A stretch of 64,000 bases of DNA from Desulfovibrio aminophilus DSM 12254 (GCF_000422565.1 NZ_KE383875.1:131742-195741); one strand, 5' to 3'; shown: positions 23,407-32,378, counted from the first letter of the stretch. Numbers and translations: made by a program. The notes: generated by a model not told the origin, from the letters alone.

Positions 23407-24939
23407 TCACCCGCCGCGTTCCTCCCCGCCCACGAAGACCCGCCGCACCGCGATCCCCGGAACCTCCTCCGGCCTGACGGCCAGGATGTCGCGGTCCAGG
23501 ACCACGAAGTCCGCCAGCCGGCCCGCGGCCAGGATGCCCAGGTCGTTCTCCCGGAACACGCTCCGGGCGGCCTGGACCGTGAACATCTCCACGGCCTCGC
23601 GCAGGCTCGCGGACTGCTCCGGGAAGCCGTGGGCCGCCGCCGAGCGGATGCCGAAGAGCGGGTTGTAGCCCGTCACCGGGCTGTCCGAGCCGCCGCAGAC
23701 CCGCACCCCGGCGTCCAGGCTGGCCCGGTAGGGGTGCAGCCGCCGGACCCGCTCCGGCCCGAAGAGCCCCAGGCTGTGCTCCAAACGGCCGTCCTCCAGG
23801 AACTCCGGCAGAAAGGCGGGCTGCATGGAGGCCGTGACTCCGGCCCGGGCCATGCGCTCGATCTGGCCCCAGGCGGGCAGTTCGAAATGCTCGATGCGAT
23901 GGCGGTGGTCGGCCCGGGGCTCGTCGGCCAGGGCCTTTTCCAGGGCTGCGAGAACCTGCTCGATGGAGCGCTCGGACTCGCAATGCACGGCGATCTGCAG
24001 GCCCCGGCGATGGGCCTCGCGCACGAAACCCTCCATGCGTTCATCGCTGTAGAGCAGCGCGCCCCGGTTGCCGGGATCGTCGGAATAGGGCTCGAAGAGC
24101 GCGGCCGTGCGGGCGTCCAGTTCGCCGTCGGCGCAGATGCAGCCGCCGATGCGCGGCAGGCCCAGGGCCACGGTCTCGCTGAAGTCCATGCTCTGGTTCC
24201 AGCAGGTCACGCGCAGGGGCAGCCGAGCCGCGTTCTCCAGGAGCACGGGCGCGCAGCCCGGGGTCAGCTCACCGCCCTCCATGCTCTGCACCGAGGTGAG
24301 CCCCACGGCCAAGGCCCGGCGCGCGGCCTCGGCGCAGGCCGCGTCCAGGTGGGCGCGACTCATGGAGCGCATCATGGCCGGGAACACGTGGGTCAGCACA
24401 CCCGGGTCGCGGACCACGCCCGTGGGCGCGCCGTTCTCCATATCCAGGCCCGGCAGATCCGGCGGCAGGCCCAGGGCCGCCACCGCCGCCGTGTTCAGGA
24501 AGGCCCGATGGCAGGTGGGATGAATGATGAGCACGGGGTTGCGCGGGGCGGCCGCGTCCAGGTCGGCGCGCAGGGGCGGACGGCCGTCGCGCAGGTTGAG
24601 ATCCTCCAGGAGGAAGCCGCGCACGAACTCCCCGGGGGACAGGGCCCGGGCCGCGTCGCGCACACGGTCGCGCACTTCCTCCAGGCTCCGGGCGGCCGAA
24701 AGATCCAGGCCCAGGGTCATGATCCCGGTGAGGATCAGGTGCGAGTGGCAGTCGTGGAAACCCGGCAGGGCGAAGCCGCCGCCCAGGTCCACGGAGACGA
24801 AACCCCGGTCCTTCAGGGGAGCCAGTTCGGCGGGCGAGCCCAGGGCCGTGATCCGCCCGTCCTCCACGGCCATGCAGCCGTGGCGGGAGTCGCCTTCCAG
24901 CGTGATGAAGACGGCGTTGGTGAAGAGTGTCGGACGCAT
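23407..24939 (-). CDS. Amidohydrolase family protein (YtcJ/Amidohydro_3 type)
   Basis: A 510-residue metal-dependent hydrolase. GFHDCHSHL near residue 59 gives the first metal His pair, IAVHCESERSI and HRIEHFE carry later ones, and GGSDSPVTGYNP holds the catalytic Asp. The composite beta domain at both ends is typical of imidazolonepropionase/YtcJ-like enzymes; the substrate is unknown. No SD precedes ATG 24939. Instead TAGTCT (24951-24946) ends six bases upstream, with TGGACT (24974-24969) 17 bases further, so it may be leaderless even though it lies just after a glycosyltransferase gene. Confidence 0.82.
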   Translation of the reverse strand: MRPTLFTNAVFITLEGDSRHGCMAVEDGRITALGSPAELAPLKDRGFVSVDLGGGFALPGFHDCHSHLILTGIMTLGLDLSAARSLEEVRDRVRDAARALSPGEFVRGFLLEDLNLRDGRPPLRADLDAAAPRNPVLIIHPTCHRAFLNTAAVAALGLPPDLPGLDMENGAPTGVVRDPGVLTHVFPAMMRSMSRAHLDAACAEAARRALAVGLTSVQSMEGGELTPGCAPVLLENAARLPLRVTCWNQSMDFSETVALGLPRIGGCICADGELDARTAALFEPYSDDPGNRGALLYSDERMEGFVREAHRRGLQIAVHCESERSIEQVLAALEKALADEPRADHRHRIEHFELPAWGQIERMARAGVTASMQPAFLPEFLEDGRLEHSLGLFGPERVRRLHPYRASLDAGVRVCGGSDSPVTGYNPLFGIRSAAAHGFPEQSASLREAVEMFTVQAARSVFRENDLGILAAGRLADFVVLDRDILAVRPEEVPGIAVRRVFVGGEERGG

Positions 24940-24948
24940 GCGCCCAGA

Positions 24949-26049
24949 CTAGCGGGCCGTGGCCGGGGAGTCCAGCAGGCGGGCGTAGTCCCGGGCCATG
25001 CGCCCGGCGTCGAAACGCCGCGCGCCCTGGATGAAGGCCGCCAGGCCCAGGTCGCGGGCCCGCGAGGGATGCGCCAGGACACCCGCCGCGCGCTCAAGCA
25101 TGGCCTCGTCGTCGCCCGGCGGGACGAGCAGCCCGGTCTCGCCGTCGCGGACCTGCTCCGGCAGGCCGCCCACGGCGAAGGCCGCGCACGGCGTGGCCCG
25201 GCTCATGGCCTCCAGCACGATGAGCGGATGATTGTCGGCCAGGGTCGGATAGAAGAGCAGGTCGGCGGCCGTGAGCAGGATGTCCATGCGCGGGCGGTCC
25301 AGGTAGGGCCAGAACGCGAGATCGCCCTCGCGGCGCGTCTCCGTGCCGCCCACGGCGAAACCCAGGGTCGAAGGCACGCGGCGCTTGAGTTCCCGCCAGT
25401 ATTCCGGCCAGCGCGGGCCGGACTTGTAGGCCGCGCCCGTGCCGCCGTGGGCCGCGAAGACCACCACCCGGGCCTGGGGCGCGATGCCCAAGGCTCGACG
25501 GGCCTCCCGCTTGGAACCCGGATCGCTGGGCCAGGGCACGCCGTTGGGGATCACGTGCGTGCGCAACTCGGGCAGGGCCGCCCGGGCCAGACCCGCCAGC
25601 CAGGCCGAGGGCGCGATGAGCGAGGGCTTCAGGCGGCGCAGCAGGCCGAGTTGGACCTCCCGGCGCTCCCGGGCCCCGGCGAAACCGCGCGGACAGGGCT
25701 CGGTGCAGTCCTCCACGACGCCGGGACAATCCAGGGGATAGGCGCAGCCGCCGGTGAGCAGGCCCGCGTCGTGCAGGGTCAGGGCCAGGGGCCGGTCCCC
25801 GGGCAGGGCCGCCAGAAGTGCGGGCCAGTCCAGACTGGAATGGAGCAGGAGCAGGGTTTCCGGCGACAGGTTCCGGCCGGCCAGGGGCCCGGGCGTGGCC
25901 TCGGCTCCGGGCTCCTCGGCGGTCTCGAAACTCAGGGACGAAGGCAGGCCCAGGCCGGGCAATCGCTCGTGCAGCAGCAGGGCCACGCCCGCCGCGCCGC
26001 CGCGCCGTTGCAAGGCGGTATGCTGGCGGATGGCGCGGCCCGGAGTCAT
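24949..26049 (-). CDS. Glycosyltransferase family 4-like protein
   Basis: A 366-residue protein. The C-terminal half has the GT4 signatures DLLFYPTLADNHPLIVLEAMSRATP and GGLPEQVRDGETGLLVPPGD. A Cys-rich stretch (TGGCAYPLDCPGVVEDCTEPCPRG, near 95-120) may bind metal, as in some polysaccharide GTs. ATG 26049 overlaps the upstream gene's stop (ATGA), so the two glycosyltransferases are translated together. Acceptor and donor are unknown. Confidence 0.82.
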   Translation of the reverse strand: MTPGRAIRQHTALQRRGGAAGVALLLHERLPGLGLPSSLSFETAEEPGAEATPGPLAGRNLSPETLLLLHSSLDWPALLAALPGDRPLALTLHDAGLLTGGCAYPLDCPGVVEDCTEPCPRGFAGARERREVQLGLLRRLKPSLIAPSAWLAGLARAALPELRTHVIPNGVPWPSDPGSKREARRALGIAPQARVVVFAAHGGTGAAYKSGPRWPEYWRELKRRVPSTLGFAVGGTETRREGDLAFWPYLDRPRMDILLTAADLLFYPTLADNHPLIVLEAMSRATPCAAFAVGGLPEQVRDGETGLLVPPGDDEAMLERAAGVLAHPSRARDLGLAAFIQGARRFDAGRMARDYARLLDSPATAR

Positions 26050-27695
26050 GCGGCGTTTTCCAACAGGTCGTGCTTGAGGGCCCAGACCAGGAGAAAGCGG
26101 GCCCGGTCCGACGAAAGCCCGGCGTTCTCGCCCAGGCGGCGTTCCAGTTCTCCAGCGGTCACCGGCTTGCGGGCCAGAAAGACGAGGGTCTTCAACGCGG
26201 CCTCCTCCACGAGATTCTCGAGCCCGGCGTAGATCAGCGGGAAGTCCTGGCCCCGGTAGAAGGCCTGCCCGGTGCGCCCGGCGGTGAGGAGCGTACCAGG
26301 CTCCAGGGTCCGCGTGGGATAGTGGCCGAACAGCCCGCCGAACTCCGGGTGCAGGGGGTGGCGCGCGGCGCGGGCCCGCTCCTCGTCCACGGGCAGGGCG
26401 TTCAGTTCGTCCCAGAGGGCCACGTGGCGACGGATCACCTCGGTCCAGGAGAACTGTTCCAAAACCCGCTTGCGTCCGGCCCGGCCCATATCCAGGCGCA
26501 GCCGGGGCTGGGCCGTGAGCCCACCGATGGCCTCGGCCAGGCCCCCCGTATCCACGGCCAGCCCCTGGGACAGGAGCAGGTGGTACTGATTGTCAGGCAG
26601 GAGCGGGGCCAGGAGATCGGCCTCGGGCGTGGCCGCAAGCCCGGTGGTGGGCACGAGCCAGCCGGTGGTCCCGTGCTCCACGAGATCCTTGTAGCCGTCG
26701 TAGTCCGAGGCCACCACCGGCAGGCCGGCGGCGGCGGCCTCCAGAAGCGTCAGACCGAAGGTCTCCTGGGGGTTGTCCGCGATGGAGGCGAAAATGTCGC
26801 AGGCCTCGAAGAGCGCGGCCTTTCGCTCGGGGTCGGGCCGCTCGAAAAGGAAGAGGGACAGGCCGATGTTGGCGGCCAGACGGCGCAGGGTCTGGGGGAA
26901 GTCGTCGTCTTCGTCCACCCAGCCCGCCAGGACCAGCCCCATGCCGTTGCGATCCGCCCCCTGGCCGAAGATGCGCTGGAAGGCCCGCAGCAGGGGCAGC
27001 AGGTCCATCTTGGAGTAGTGCGCGATGCGCCCGAAGACCAGGGTGAGCACCGATCCCTGGGGCAGCCCCAGGGCCAGCCGGGCCTCCTCCCGGCCCTGGC
27101 GCGAGGGCTCGACGAACTCGTCCGGGTCCAGGCCGAGAGGAATGCGTTCCAGGCGTGGGGCCGGGAAACGCTCCTTGTCCAGGCCGAAGCCGTCGCGCAG
27201 GGCCTCGAACTGGCGCGACACGGCCTCCAGGCCGCAGCGAGACGTGCAGATGATGCAGTCCCGGGCCGTGGTTCCCGGCCAGAGGTGGCTCAGGAAACGA
27301 GCGGGATAGTCGGCGTAGGACAGGGAATGGGTCGTGCCGGTGATGGGAAATATCCGACGCGAAACCGCGTTGCGCAGCCGGGCGAGGCTCGGCTGGCGCA
27401 GGATGCAGTCGGACTGGTGGAAGCAGTGGAAGTCCGAGGCGGCCACGGCCTCGGGGAGGCGGCGGCGGTCGGAGAGGACCAGTCGTCCCGCGCCCCAGAG
27501 GTCCGGGAAGAGGCGCTCCAGCTGCGCCGCCAAGCCCTCGCGCAGACCCCGGTCGGCCAGGAAGAAATGGTACTCGTCGTAGGGATCGGCTTCCAGAAGG
27601 AAACGCAGGAACTGGGCGTTGGCCACTCGTCGGCCGAGAATCGGCCCGGGCTCCAGGAAGGGGTCGAGCGTGCCCCAGAGACGTTTGGTTTTCAT
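26046..27695 (-). CDS. Glycosyltransferase with C-terminal GT4 domain
   Basis: A 549-residue protein. The GT4 core shows LVFGRIAHYSKMDLLPLLRAF and DNPQETFGLTLLEAAAAGLPVVASDYDG around residues 240-360. An extra C-terminal region of about 120 residues (from about 430) is helical and of unknown role. Start ATG 27695 lacks an SD; TTGACA and a -10-like TTTGAA sit just upstream at 27702-27730. It is the first gene of a two-GT operon. Confidence 0.82.
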   Translation of the reverse strand: MKTKRLWGTLDPFLEPGPILGRRVANAQFLRFLLEADPYDEYHFFLADRGLREGLAAQLERLFPDLWGAGRLVLSDRRRLPEAVAASDFHCFHQSDCILRQPSLARLRNAVSRRIFPITGTTHSLSYADYPARFLSHLWPGTTARDCIICTSRCGLEAVSRQFEALRDGFGLDKERFPAPRLERIPLGLDPDEFVEPSRQGREEARLALGLPQGSVLTLVFGRIAHYSKMDLLPLLRAFQRIFGQGADRNGMGLVLAGWVDEDDDFPQTLRRLAANIGLSLFLFERPDPERKAALFEACDIFASIADNPQETFGLTLLEAAAAGLPVVASDYDGYKDLVEHGTTGWLVPTTGLAATPEADLLAPLLPDNQYHLLLSQGLAVDTGGLAEAIGGLTAQPRLRLDMGRAGRKRVLEQFSWTEVIRRHVALWDELNALPVDEERARAARHPLHPEFGGLFGHYPTRTLEPGTLLTAGRTGQAFYRGQDFPLIYAGLENLVEEAALKTLVFLARKPVTAGELERRLGENAGLSSDRARFLLVWALKHDLLENAA

Positions 27696-27701
27696 GCCCG
27701 G

Positions 27702-27730
27702 TTCAAATCCTACTTGAGAGTCTTTGTCAA
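27702..27730 (-). promoter_or_regulatory. Candidate leaderless promoter of the glycosyltransferase operon
   Basis: A perfect TTGACA (27730-27725), a 17-base spacer and TTTGAA (27707-27702), ending six bases before ATG 27695. The -10 is weak. Confidence 0.4.
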
Positions 27731-27818
27731 AGGGTTTCCCCGTCGCGCCGGACTCAATTTTCCGACGCCCGCGCCGGTGACGTCCCATGATATTCAAGGA
27801 TGGCGGCGCCTTTCATTG

Positions 27819-27835
27819 CTGGCTTTCTTCTTGCA
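27819..27835 (+). promoter_or_regulatory. Sigma-54-type promoter of the GGDEF gene
   Basis: CTGGC-N7-TTGCA has GG (27821-27822) and GC (27833-27834) separated by exactly ten bases, the -24/-12 spacing of RpoN promoters. Transcription would start near 27846, giving a 42-base leader with AAGGAG before ATG 27888. An RpoN activator site is not obvious upstream. Confidence 0.6.
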
Positions 27836-27887
27836 AGGACCGCGTAGCGGATATGGATCGGCAGCTTTTTCCGCAAGGAGAACAGTC

Positions 27888-29363
27888 ATGAAGCGAGGCA
27901 AGAGGCCGGAACTCATGTGGGGCTTCGGGCTCAACGAGACCGAACGCGCCCAGATTCAGGAAGCCACGGGACCGGGCTTCTTCCTGCGGAATTACACCCC
28001 AAAGGCCCTGCCCCGCGCCGGGACGCTGAAGGAAGGGGAGAAGCCTTCGGCCGCGTGGATTCCCTGGCGCGTCTGGAACAGCATCCCGGAGCACAGCCGG
28101 GAGGGGTTCCGGGGGCTGGAGGACACCCAGCGCATCCTCATCCAGGAGGAGTCAGAGACGCCGGTGGAGCTGGAGGCCGTGCTGGAAGAGGGCTTCCTCA
28201 CCGTGGTCCGCAGCCCGCTGACCCGCGCCAAGGTCCAGGACGCCCTGTTCCGGGCCAAGGAGGTCACCAGCCTCTATTCCGACATCTACCGCATGACCGA
28301 GGAGATCTTCCTGGAGCGCGAGCTGCTGGCCCGCAAGACCGACCAGCTCCTGTTCCTGAACAAGATTCTGACCAGCGCCACCGAGACGCTGGAGCCCTCC
28401 GCCCTGCTCCTCTCGGCCCGCAGGGACTTCCGCATGCTCCTGCCGGTGCGTCTGCTGAACGCCGTGTTCTGGATGCGCGACGCCGAGAACGGCAAGGTCT
28501 CGGCCGAAATATTCCTTTCCTGCCGCATGGACGGACCGGCCGAGACGGCCTGGGCTGAGTTCATGCTGGAGAGCACCTCGCGCATGGGCGGCAAGGTGGA
28601 TTCCTACACCGTGCAGCATGTCTGCGGCCCCGAGGGCGCGATTTCCGAGGCCCCGGCCCAGGGCCGGGTGGTGGCCCTGCCGCTCAAGGCGGGCAACCAG
28701 TACTACGGTTGCCTCGCCCTCCAGAGCGACCAGCCCGTGAGCCTGGGCAAGGACCAGATCCAGACCCTGCACGCGGCCGTGAACCACCTGGGGCTGGCCC
28801 TGCGCAACGCCCTGGCCTTCCGTGAGATTAAGCTGCGCGCGGACCACGACGGCCTGACCCGCATCCACAACCGCCGCAGCCTGGACGAGCGGCTCGTGCA
28901 GGAACTCAAGCGCCATCAACGCTACCGCCTGCCGTTGTCGCTGCTCATGCTCGACGTGGACCACTTCAAGCAGGTCAACGACACCCACGGCCACCTGGCC
29001 GGAGACGAAGTCCTGCGCCGCATCGGCGCGGTTCTCCAGGAGAGCCTGCGTTCCACGGACTTCGCGGCCCGTTACGGCGGCGAGGAGTTCGCCGTCCTTC
29101 TGCCGCACACCCCCCAGAAGGACGCCCGCAAGTTGGCCGAACGCATCCGGACCCGCATCGCGGAGGCGGATTTCGAGTCCGCGAAGGGCTCCTTCCGCGT
29201 CACCGCGAGCATCGGCGTGGCCTCCCTGGGCGTGGGCAGCCTGCAGAAGGAGAAGGAGCTTCTGCTCCAGGCCGACCAGGCCCTCTACACGGCCAAGAAC
29301 AACGGCCGGAACATGGTCGTGGTCTCGGGCGGCAAGTCCCGGGCCCGCATCGTGGGCGAATAA
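27888..29363 (+). CDS. Diguanylate cyclase (GGDEF) with N-terminal sensor region
   Basis: A 491-residue cytoplasmic protein. Residues about 1-130 are of unknown type, a coiled stretch near 125-160 (ELLARKTDQLLFLNKIL) leads into a GAF-like region (about 160-320), and a GGDEF domain ends the protein. The active-site loop is GGEEF at 397-401, compatible with activity. The inhibitory I-site RSTD is at 388-391, five residues before, so c-di-GMP feedback is expected. ATG 27888 has AAGGAG upstream and a sigma-54 promoter about 60 bases away. A strong terminator follows. Confidence 0.9.
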   Translation: MKRGKRPELMWGFGLNETERAQIQEATGPGFFLRNYTPKALPRAGTLKEGEKPSAAWIPWRVWNSIPEHSREGFRGLEDTQRILIQEESETPVELEAVLEEGFLTVVRSPLTRAKVQDALFRAKEVTSLYSDIYRMTEEIFLERELLARKTDQLLFLNKILTSATETLEPSALLLSARRDFRMLLPVRLLNAVFWMRDAENGKVSAEIFLSCRMDGPAETAWAEFMLESTSRMGGKVDSYTVQHVCGPEGAISEAPAQGRVVALPLKAGNQYYGCLALQSDQPVSLGKDQIQTLHAAVNHLGLALRNALAFREIKLRADHDGLTRIHNRRSLDERLVQELKRHQRYRLPLSLLMLDVDHFKQVNDTHGHLAGDEVLRRIGAVLQESLRSTDFAARYGGEEFAVLLPHTPQKDARKLAERIRTRIAEADFESAKGSFRVTASIGVASLGVGSLQKEKELLLQADQALYTAKNNGRNMVVVSGGKSRARIVGE

Positions 29364-29380
29364 TCGAATCAGACGAAAAA

Positions 29381-29416
29381 AAGCCGGGGAGGAGCCGAAC
29401 GGCTCCTCCCCGGCTT
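29381..29416. terminator. Bidirectional terminator
   Basis: AAGCCGGGGAGGAGCC (29381-29396) and its complement (29401-29416) form a 16-pair hairpin flanked by A-run and T-run, serving both the GGDEF gene and the minus-strand gene on the other side. Confidence 0.9.
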
Positions 29417-29435
29417 TTTCCGTCCGGACGCGAAA

Positions 29436-29684
29436 CTAGCGGTGGGCCATGCGCCGGAGCTGCTCGGGCTCCAGCTGGAGGCGCTCGATGCGCGACAGGC
29501 CCACGCCGGTCTTCCCGGCCAGGGTCCAGTTGTGCCCGCTCTTCCACCCCTCGTGGGAGAGGCACATGGCGACCCAGATCGGCAGCCAGAGGCCGAGGCT
29601 CAAAAGGGTCAGGGCGGCGTGCAACCCATGGTTCAAGTTGCTGCGGCGAAAAATCAGGCTGCGCGCGGCGGCGACGGCGTTCAT
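29436..29684 (-). CDS. Small membrane-anchored hypothetical protein
   Basis: An 82-residue basic protein with one hydrophobic segment (HAALTLLSLGLWLPIWVAMCL, about 22-42) and a charged C-terminal tail. Not recognised. A GGAGG-type site lies about nine bases before ATG 29684. The 100 bases upstream (29685-29784) contain no gene. Confidence 0.6.
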   Translation of the reverse strand: MNAVAAARSLIFRRSNLNHGLHAALTLLSLGLWLPIWVAMCLSHEGWKSGHNWTLAGKTGVGLSRIERLQLEPEQLRRMAHR

Positions 29685-29784
29685 CGAAACATCCTCCGAA
29701 ATGATATGAAAAGGCCCTTCCCATGGCGGGGGAACGGCAAATAGTCCTTTGAAGAGGGGATGTCAACCTCAAAAACGACGAAAA

Positions 29785-30528
29785 TCACAACACCAGGGCC
29801 AGCCCCAGCCCGGCGGCCAGTTCGCCCAAGACCACGGCCGCGCCGAGGAAGTCCCCGTTGGCCCCGTCCACCAGCCGCGCCAGGCGGTACAGGGGATACA
29901 CGCTCAAGGGCGGCAGCAGGAGAGCCGCCGTCAACCCCCAGGTCGGGGTCAGGATCAGCCCGGCGGCCACGGTGACGACCACCGCCGCCAGGCAGTTCTC
30001 CAGGGTGGCCCCGCTCATGAACAGGGCTCCCAGGCCAGGGCGGGCCAGATCCTTGACGGCGTAGGCCAGACCCACGGCCGCGCAACGTCCGGCGCAGAAT
30101 ATCCAGGCCGCGGCCAGGGGTCGCCCGGCGGCGAACAGGGTCTCCAGCAGCACCACCTGTCCCACGAGGGCCAGCACCAGGGCCATGGCTCCGAAAGCTC
30201 CGCTGCGGCTGTCCTTGACCACCCGCCAGAATTTCTCCCGGTCCATGTGGGCCGTGACCCCGTCGGAGACGTCGGCCAGCCCGTCCAGATGCAGGCCCCG
30301 GGTCAGCAGCAGAGAAAGCGCGGCGGCCAGCCAGGCCTGAATCCAGGGCTTGCCCGCGAACAGCCCGAGACCGAAGGGCAGACAGACCACCAGTCCGAGG
30401 ACCAGCCCCACCAACGGCAGAAACGGCAGACAGCCGGCCATGTCCTCGGGCTCGGCCGGAGCCTTGGGCGCGGGCCAGAGCCGGGTGAGGAAGGACAGCG
30501 CCAGGAGAAAACGTCGCGCCACGTGCAT
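29785..30528 (-). CDS. cobS: Adenosylcobinamide-GDP ribazoletransferase CobS
   Basis: A 247-residue membrane enzyme that joins alpha-ribazole to adenosylcobinamide-GDP in the last steps of vitamin B12 assembly. TRGLHLDGLADVSDG and VKDSRSGAFGAMAL are diagnostic, with about six hydrophobic helices. It starts two bases after the stop of the DUF62 gene upstream, so they are co-transcribed. Confidence 0.93.
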   Translation of the reverse strand: MHVARRFLLALSFLTRLWPAPKAPAEPEDMAGCLPFLPLVGLVLGLVVCLPFGLGLFAGKPWIQAWLAAALSLLLTRGLHLDGLADVSDGVTAHMDREKFWRVVKDSRSGAFGAMALVLALVGQVVLLETLFAAGRPLAAAWIFCAGRCAAVGLAYAVKDLARPGLGALFMSGATLENCLAAVVVTVAAGLILTPTWGLTAALLLPPLSVYPLYRLARLVDGANGDFLGAAVVLGELAAGLGLALVL

Positions 30529-30530
30529 GG

Positions 30531-31337
30531 TCAGTCCCAGGCCAGGGTCAGTTCCGCGCCCGGGTTGATGCCCAGGGAGCGCGCGGCCGAGCCCATATAC
30601 AAGGCCAATTCCAGGAAACCCTGGCTGCCGGAGAGCAGGCCGATCTCGCCCTGATCCAGGTCGGCGTAGGTCCGCACCCGGCGCAAGGGCTTGGGGGCGG
30701 GCAGGAGGAGCCGCAACCCCTGGGCCGGGACTGCGGCGTTCTCGCGCAGATTCAGGGCGCAGTTGCCGAAGCGGTCCACGTGCAGGACATGGGCCATGAC
30801 CCGGTTCTGACCGGGAGCCGGGGAACTCCAGGAGCCGCGCTCCAGGCCGGAGGGGTCCATGGCCAGGCCCAGAACGGCGGGGGTCTCGCCCAGGGCCAAG
30901 CGGGCGGCCAACGGCGCCATGAGATCACGCCCCTGGAAGGTGGCCGAGGAACGGCCCAGGGCCAGGGCGTCCGGAGTCAGGTCGAAGGCCCGCACCGGTT
31001 CCGGACCGGTGAGGATCAGCCCGAGCAGGCCGTTGTCCGGAGCCAGGAATATTTGCCCGCGCCGCTCCAGGGCCACGATGCGCCGATCCGTGCCCACGCC
31101 GGGGTCCACCACGGCCACGAAGACCGTGTCCTCCGGGAAGTGCGGCGCGCTGGCGGCGAGAAAATAGGCCGCCTGCGGCAGATTGAAGGGGGCCACCCCA
31201 TGCGTCAGATCGAGCACCTGGGCGGCCGGGGCCAGCCGGGCCAGCACGCCGCGCATCTGGCCCACGTAGGGATCGGAAAGTCCGAAGTCCGTCAGCAGCG
31301 CCACGGGTCTGACCGCACGGGCTTGCCTGGAGTCCAT
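30531..31337 (-). CDS. SAM hydroxide adenosyltransferase (DUF62) family protein, altered triad
   Basis: A 268-residue protein of the SAM hydrolase/halogenase family. LTDFGLSDPYVG, VVDPGVGTDR (Asp78, Arg85) and HVDRFGNCALNL are present. In the hydrolases a third residue, His in FHGRD, completes a water-activating Asp-Arg-His triad; here that motif reads FQGRD (Gln135). The enzyme may use another nucleophile or be slow. It precedes cobS by two bases. Confidence 0.85.
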   Translation of the reverse strand: MDSRQARAVRPVALLTDFGLSDPYVGQMRGVLARLAPAAQVLDLTHGVAPFNLPQAAYFLAASAPHFPEDTVFVAVVDPGVGTDRRIVALERRGQIFLAPDNGLLGLILTGPEPVRAFDLTPDALALGRSSATFQGRDLMAPLAARLALGETPAVLGLAMDPSGLERGSWSSPAPGQNRVMAHVLHVDRFGNCALNLRENAAVPAQGLRLLLPAPKPLRRVRTYADLDQGEIGLLSGSQGFLELALYMGSAARSLGINPGAELTLAWD

Positions 31338-31347
31338 GACGTCCTCC

Positions 31348-32229
31348 TCAGTAGACCTTGCGCGGCGAGAAGCCCTCGCCGAGCACGTGGAACCCCGAGC
31401 CCATGATGGTGAAGGCCCTGGGGTCGATGGAGTAGACCAGTTCCTCCAGCCGCTTGAGCTGAATGCCGTTGATCATGGTCAGGACCACTTCCTTGCCCTG
31501 CCCGGTGTAGCCGCCCCGGCCGGAAAGCACGGTGGCCCCTCGGTCCAGCTGGCCCAAAACCACGTCGAGCACCTCCCGGGGCTTTTCCGAGATGATCAAG
31601 ACCATGACCCGGTTGGCGAAGACGCGCAGACAGTAGTCCGTGACCATGGAGATGATCAGGGTCATGGCCAGGGAATAGAGCATCACGTGCAGGTCGAGGA
31701 AGGAGAACCCGGCCGCGAACACGGCGATGTTGAACCAGAAGTCGAAGGTGCCGATGGAGATGTTGTAGCGCTCCTTGCACATCACGGCCAGGATGTCCAC
31801 GCCGCCGGTGGAGCCCAGGGAACGCATGGCCATGCCGATGCCCAGGCCCATGCAGGCGCCGCAGGCGATGACCGCCAGCCAGATGTCCCGGATGGGGGCC
31901 ACGTAGTCGATGGCCTCGATGAACACGGTCACGGCGGCCATGCCGTAGAGGCTGTAAAGGATGAAGCGGCGGCTCACCGAGACCCAGCCCAGGACGAAGA
32001 CGGGCACGTTGAGCAGGAAGTACCAAATGCCCGCCGAGAACTTGGGAAACAGATAGAAGCAGAGGAGCCCGAGGCCGGACATGCCGCCGGTGAGCAGGCC
32101 GAAGGGCGCGGCCAGCGACTTCACCGCGAAGGCCACGAAAAATGATCCGGCGGTGATGAGGAAGAGGTTCCAGGGCGCGCCGAAGCTGAAGCGGCGGAAG
32201 CGCTGGTGCAGGGTCTGGAGCAGAGGCAT
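31348..32229 (-). CDS. YitT family membrane protein (DUF161/DUF2179)
   Basis: A 293-residue protein with about five or six hydrophobic helices (APFGLLTGGMSGLGLLCF, GLGIGMAMRSLGSTGGVDILA) and a soluble C-terminal DUF2179 domain of about 80 residues (AFTIMGSGFHVLGEGF at the end). Function of the family is unsettled. ATG 32229 with AAGGAA is chosen over an ATG 75 bases upstream. It precedes the DUF62-cobS pair by about ten bases. Confidence 0.88.
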   Translation of the reverse strand: MPLLQTLHQRFRRFSFGAPWNLFLITAGSFFVAFAVKSLAAPFGLLTGGMSGLGLLCFYLFPKFSAGIWYFLLNVPVFVLGWVSVSRRFILYSLYGMAAVTVFIEAIDYVAPIRDIWLAVIACGACMGLGIGMAMRSLGSTGGVDILAVMCKERYNISIGTFDFWFNIAVFAAGFSFLDLHVMLYSLAMTLIISMVTDYCLRVFANRVMVLIISEKPREVLDVVLGQLDRGATVLSGRGGYTGQGKEVVLTMINGIQLKRLEELVYSIDPRAFTIMGSGFHVLGEGFSPRKVY

Positions 32230-32378
32230 GGTTTCCTTGATTGGTCGGCTCCGGCGGGCGAAACCGGCTTGCCTCCGGCTTCGGGCCGGGTTAGGGTCGC
32301 TCACGGCCAGGCAACGGATCTATTCTACTCCGAGAAGAGACCGTCGACAAGGCCCAGAGGGGAATCAAGGGGGGAGCC

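Noticed and set aside
22414-26232. A 1272-codon open frame on the plus strand
   Set aside because: It lies opposite sppA's other frame, the amidohydrolase and a glycosyltransferase, all with clear family motifs. The translation is low-complexity Gly/Arg/His-rich, as expected of antisense frames in GC-rich DNA.
27698-27712. GGTTCAAATCC, a tRNA T-loop-like string
   Set aside because: The flanking bases do not pair into a T-stem and no acceptor or anticodon arm can be drawn. It is part of the promoter region of the glycosyltransferase gene.
25818-27887. Long upstream extension of the GGDEF reading frame
   Set aside because: The frame is open far upstream but runs antisense to two glycosyltransferase genes. 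The SD, promoter and domain content place the start at 27888.
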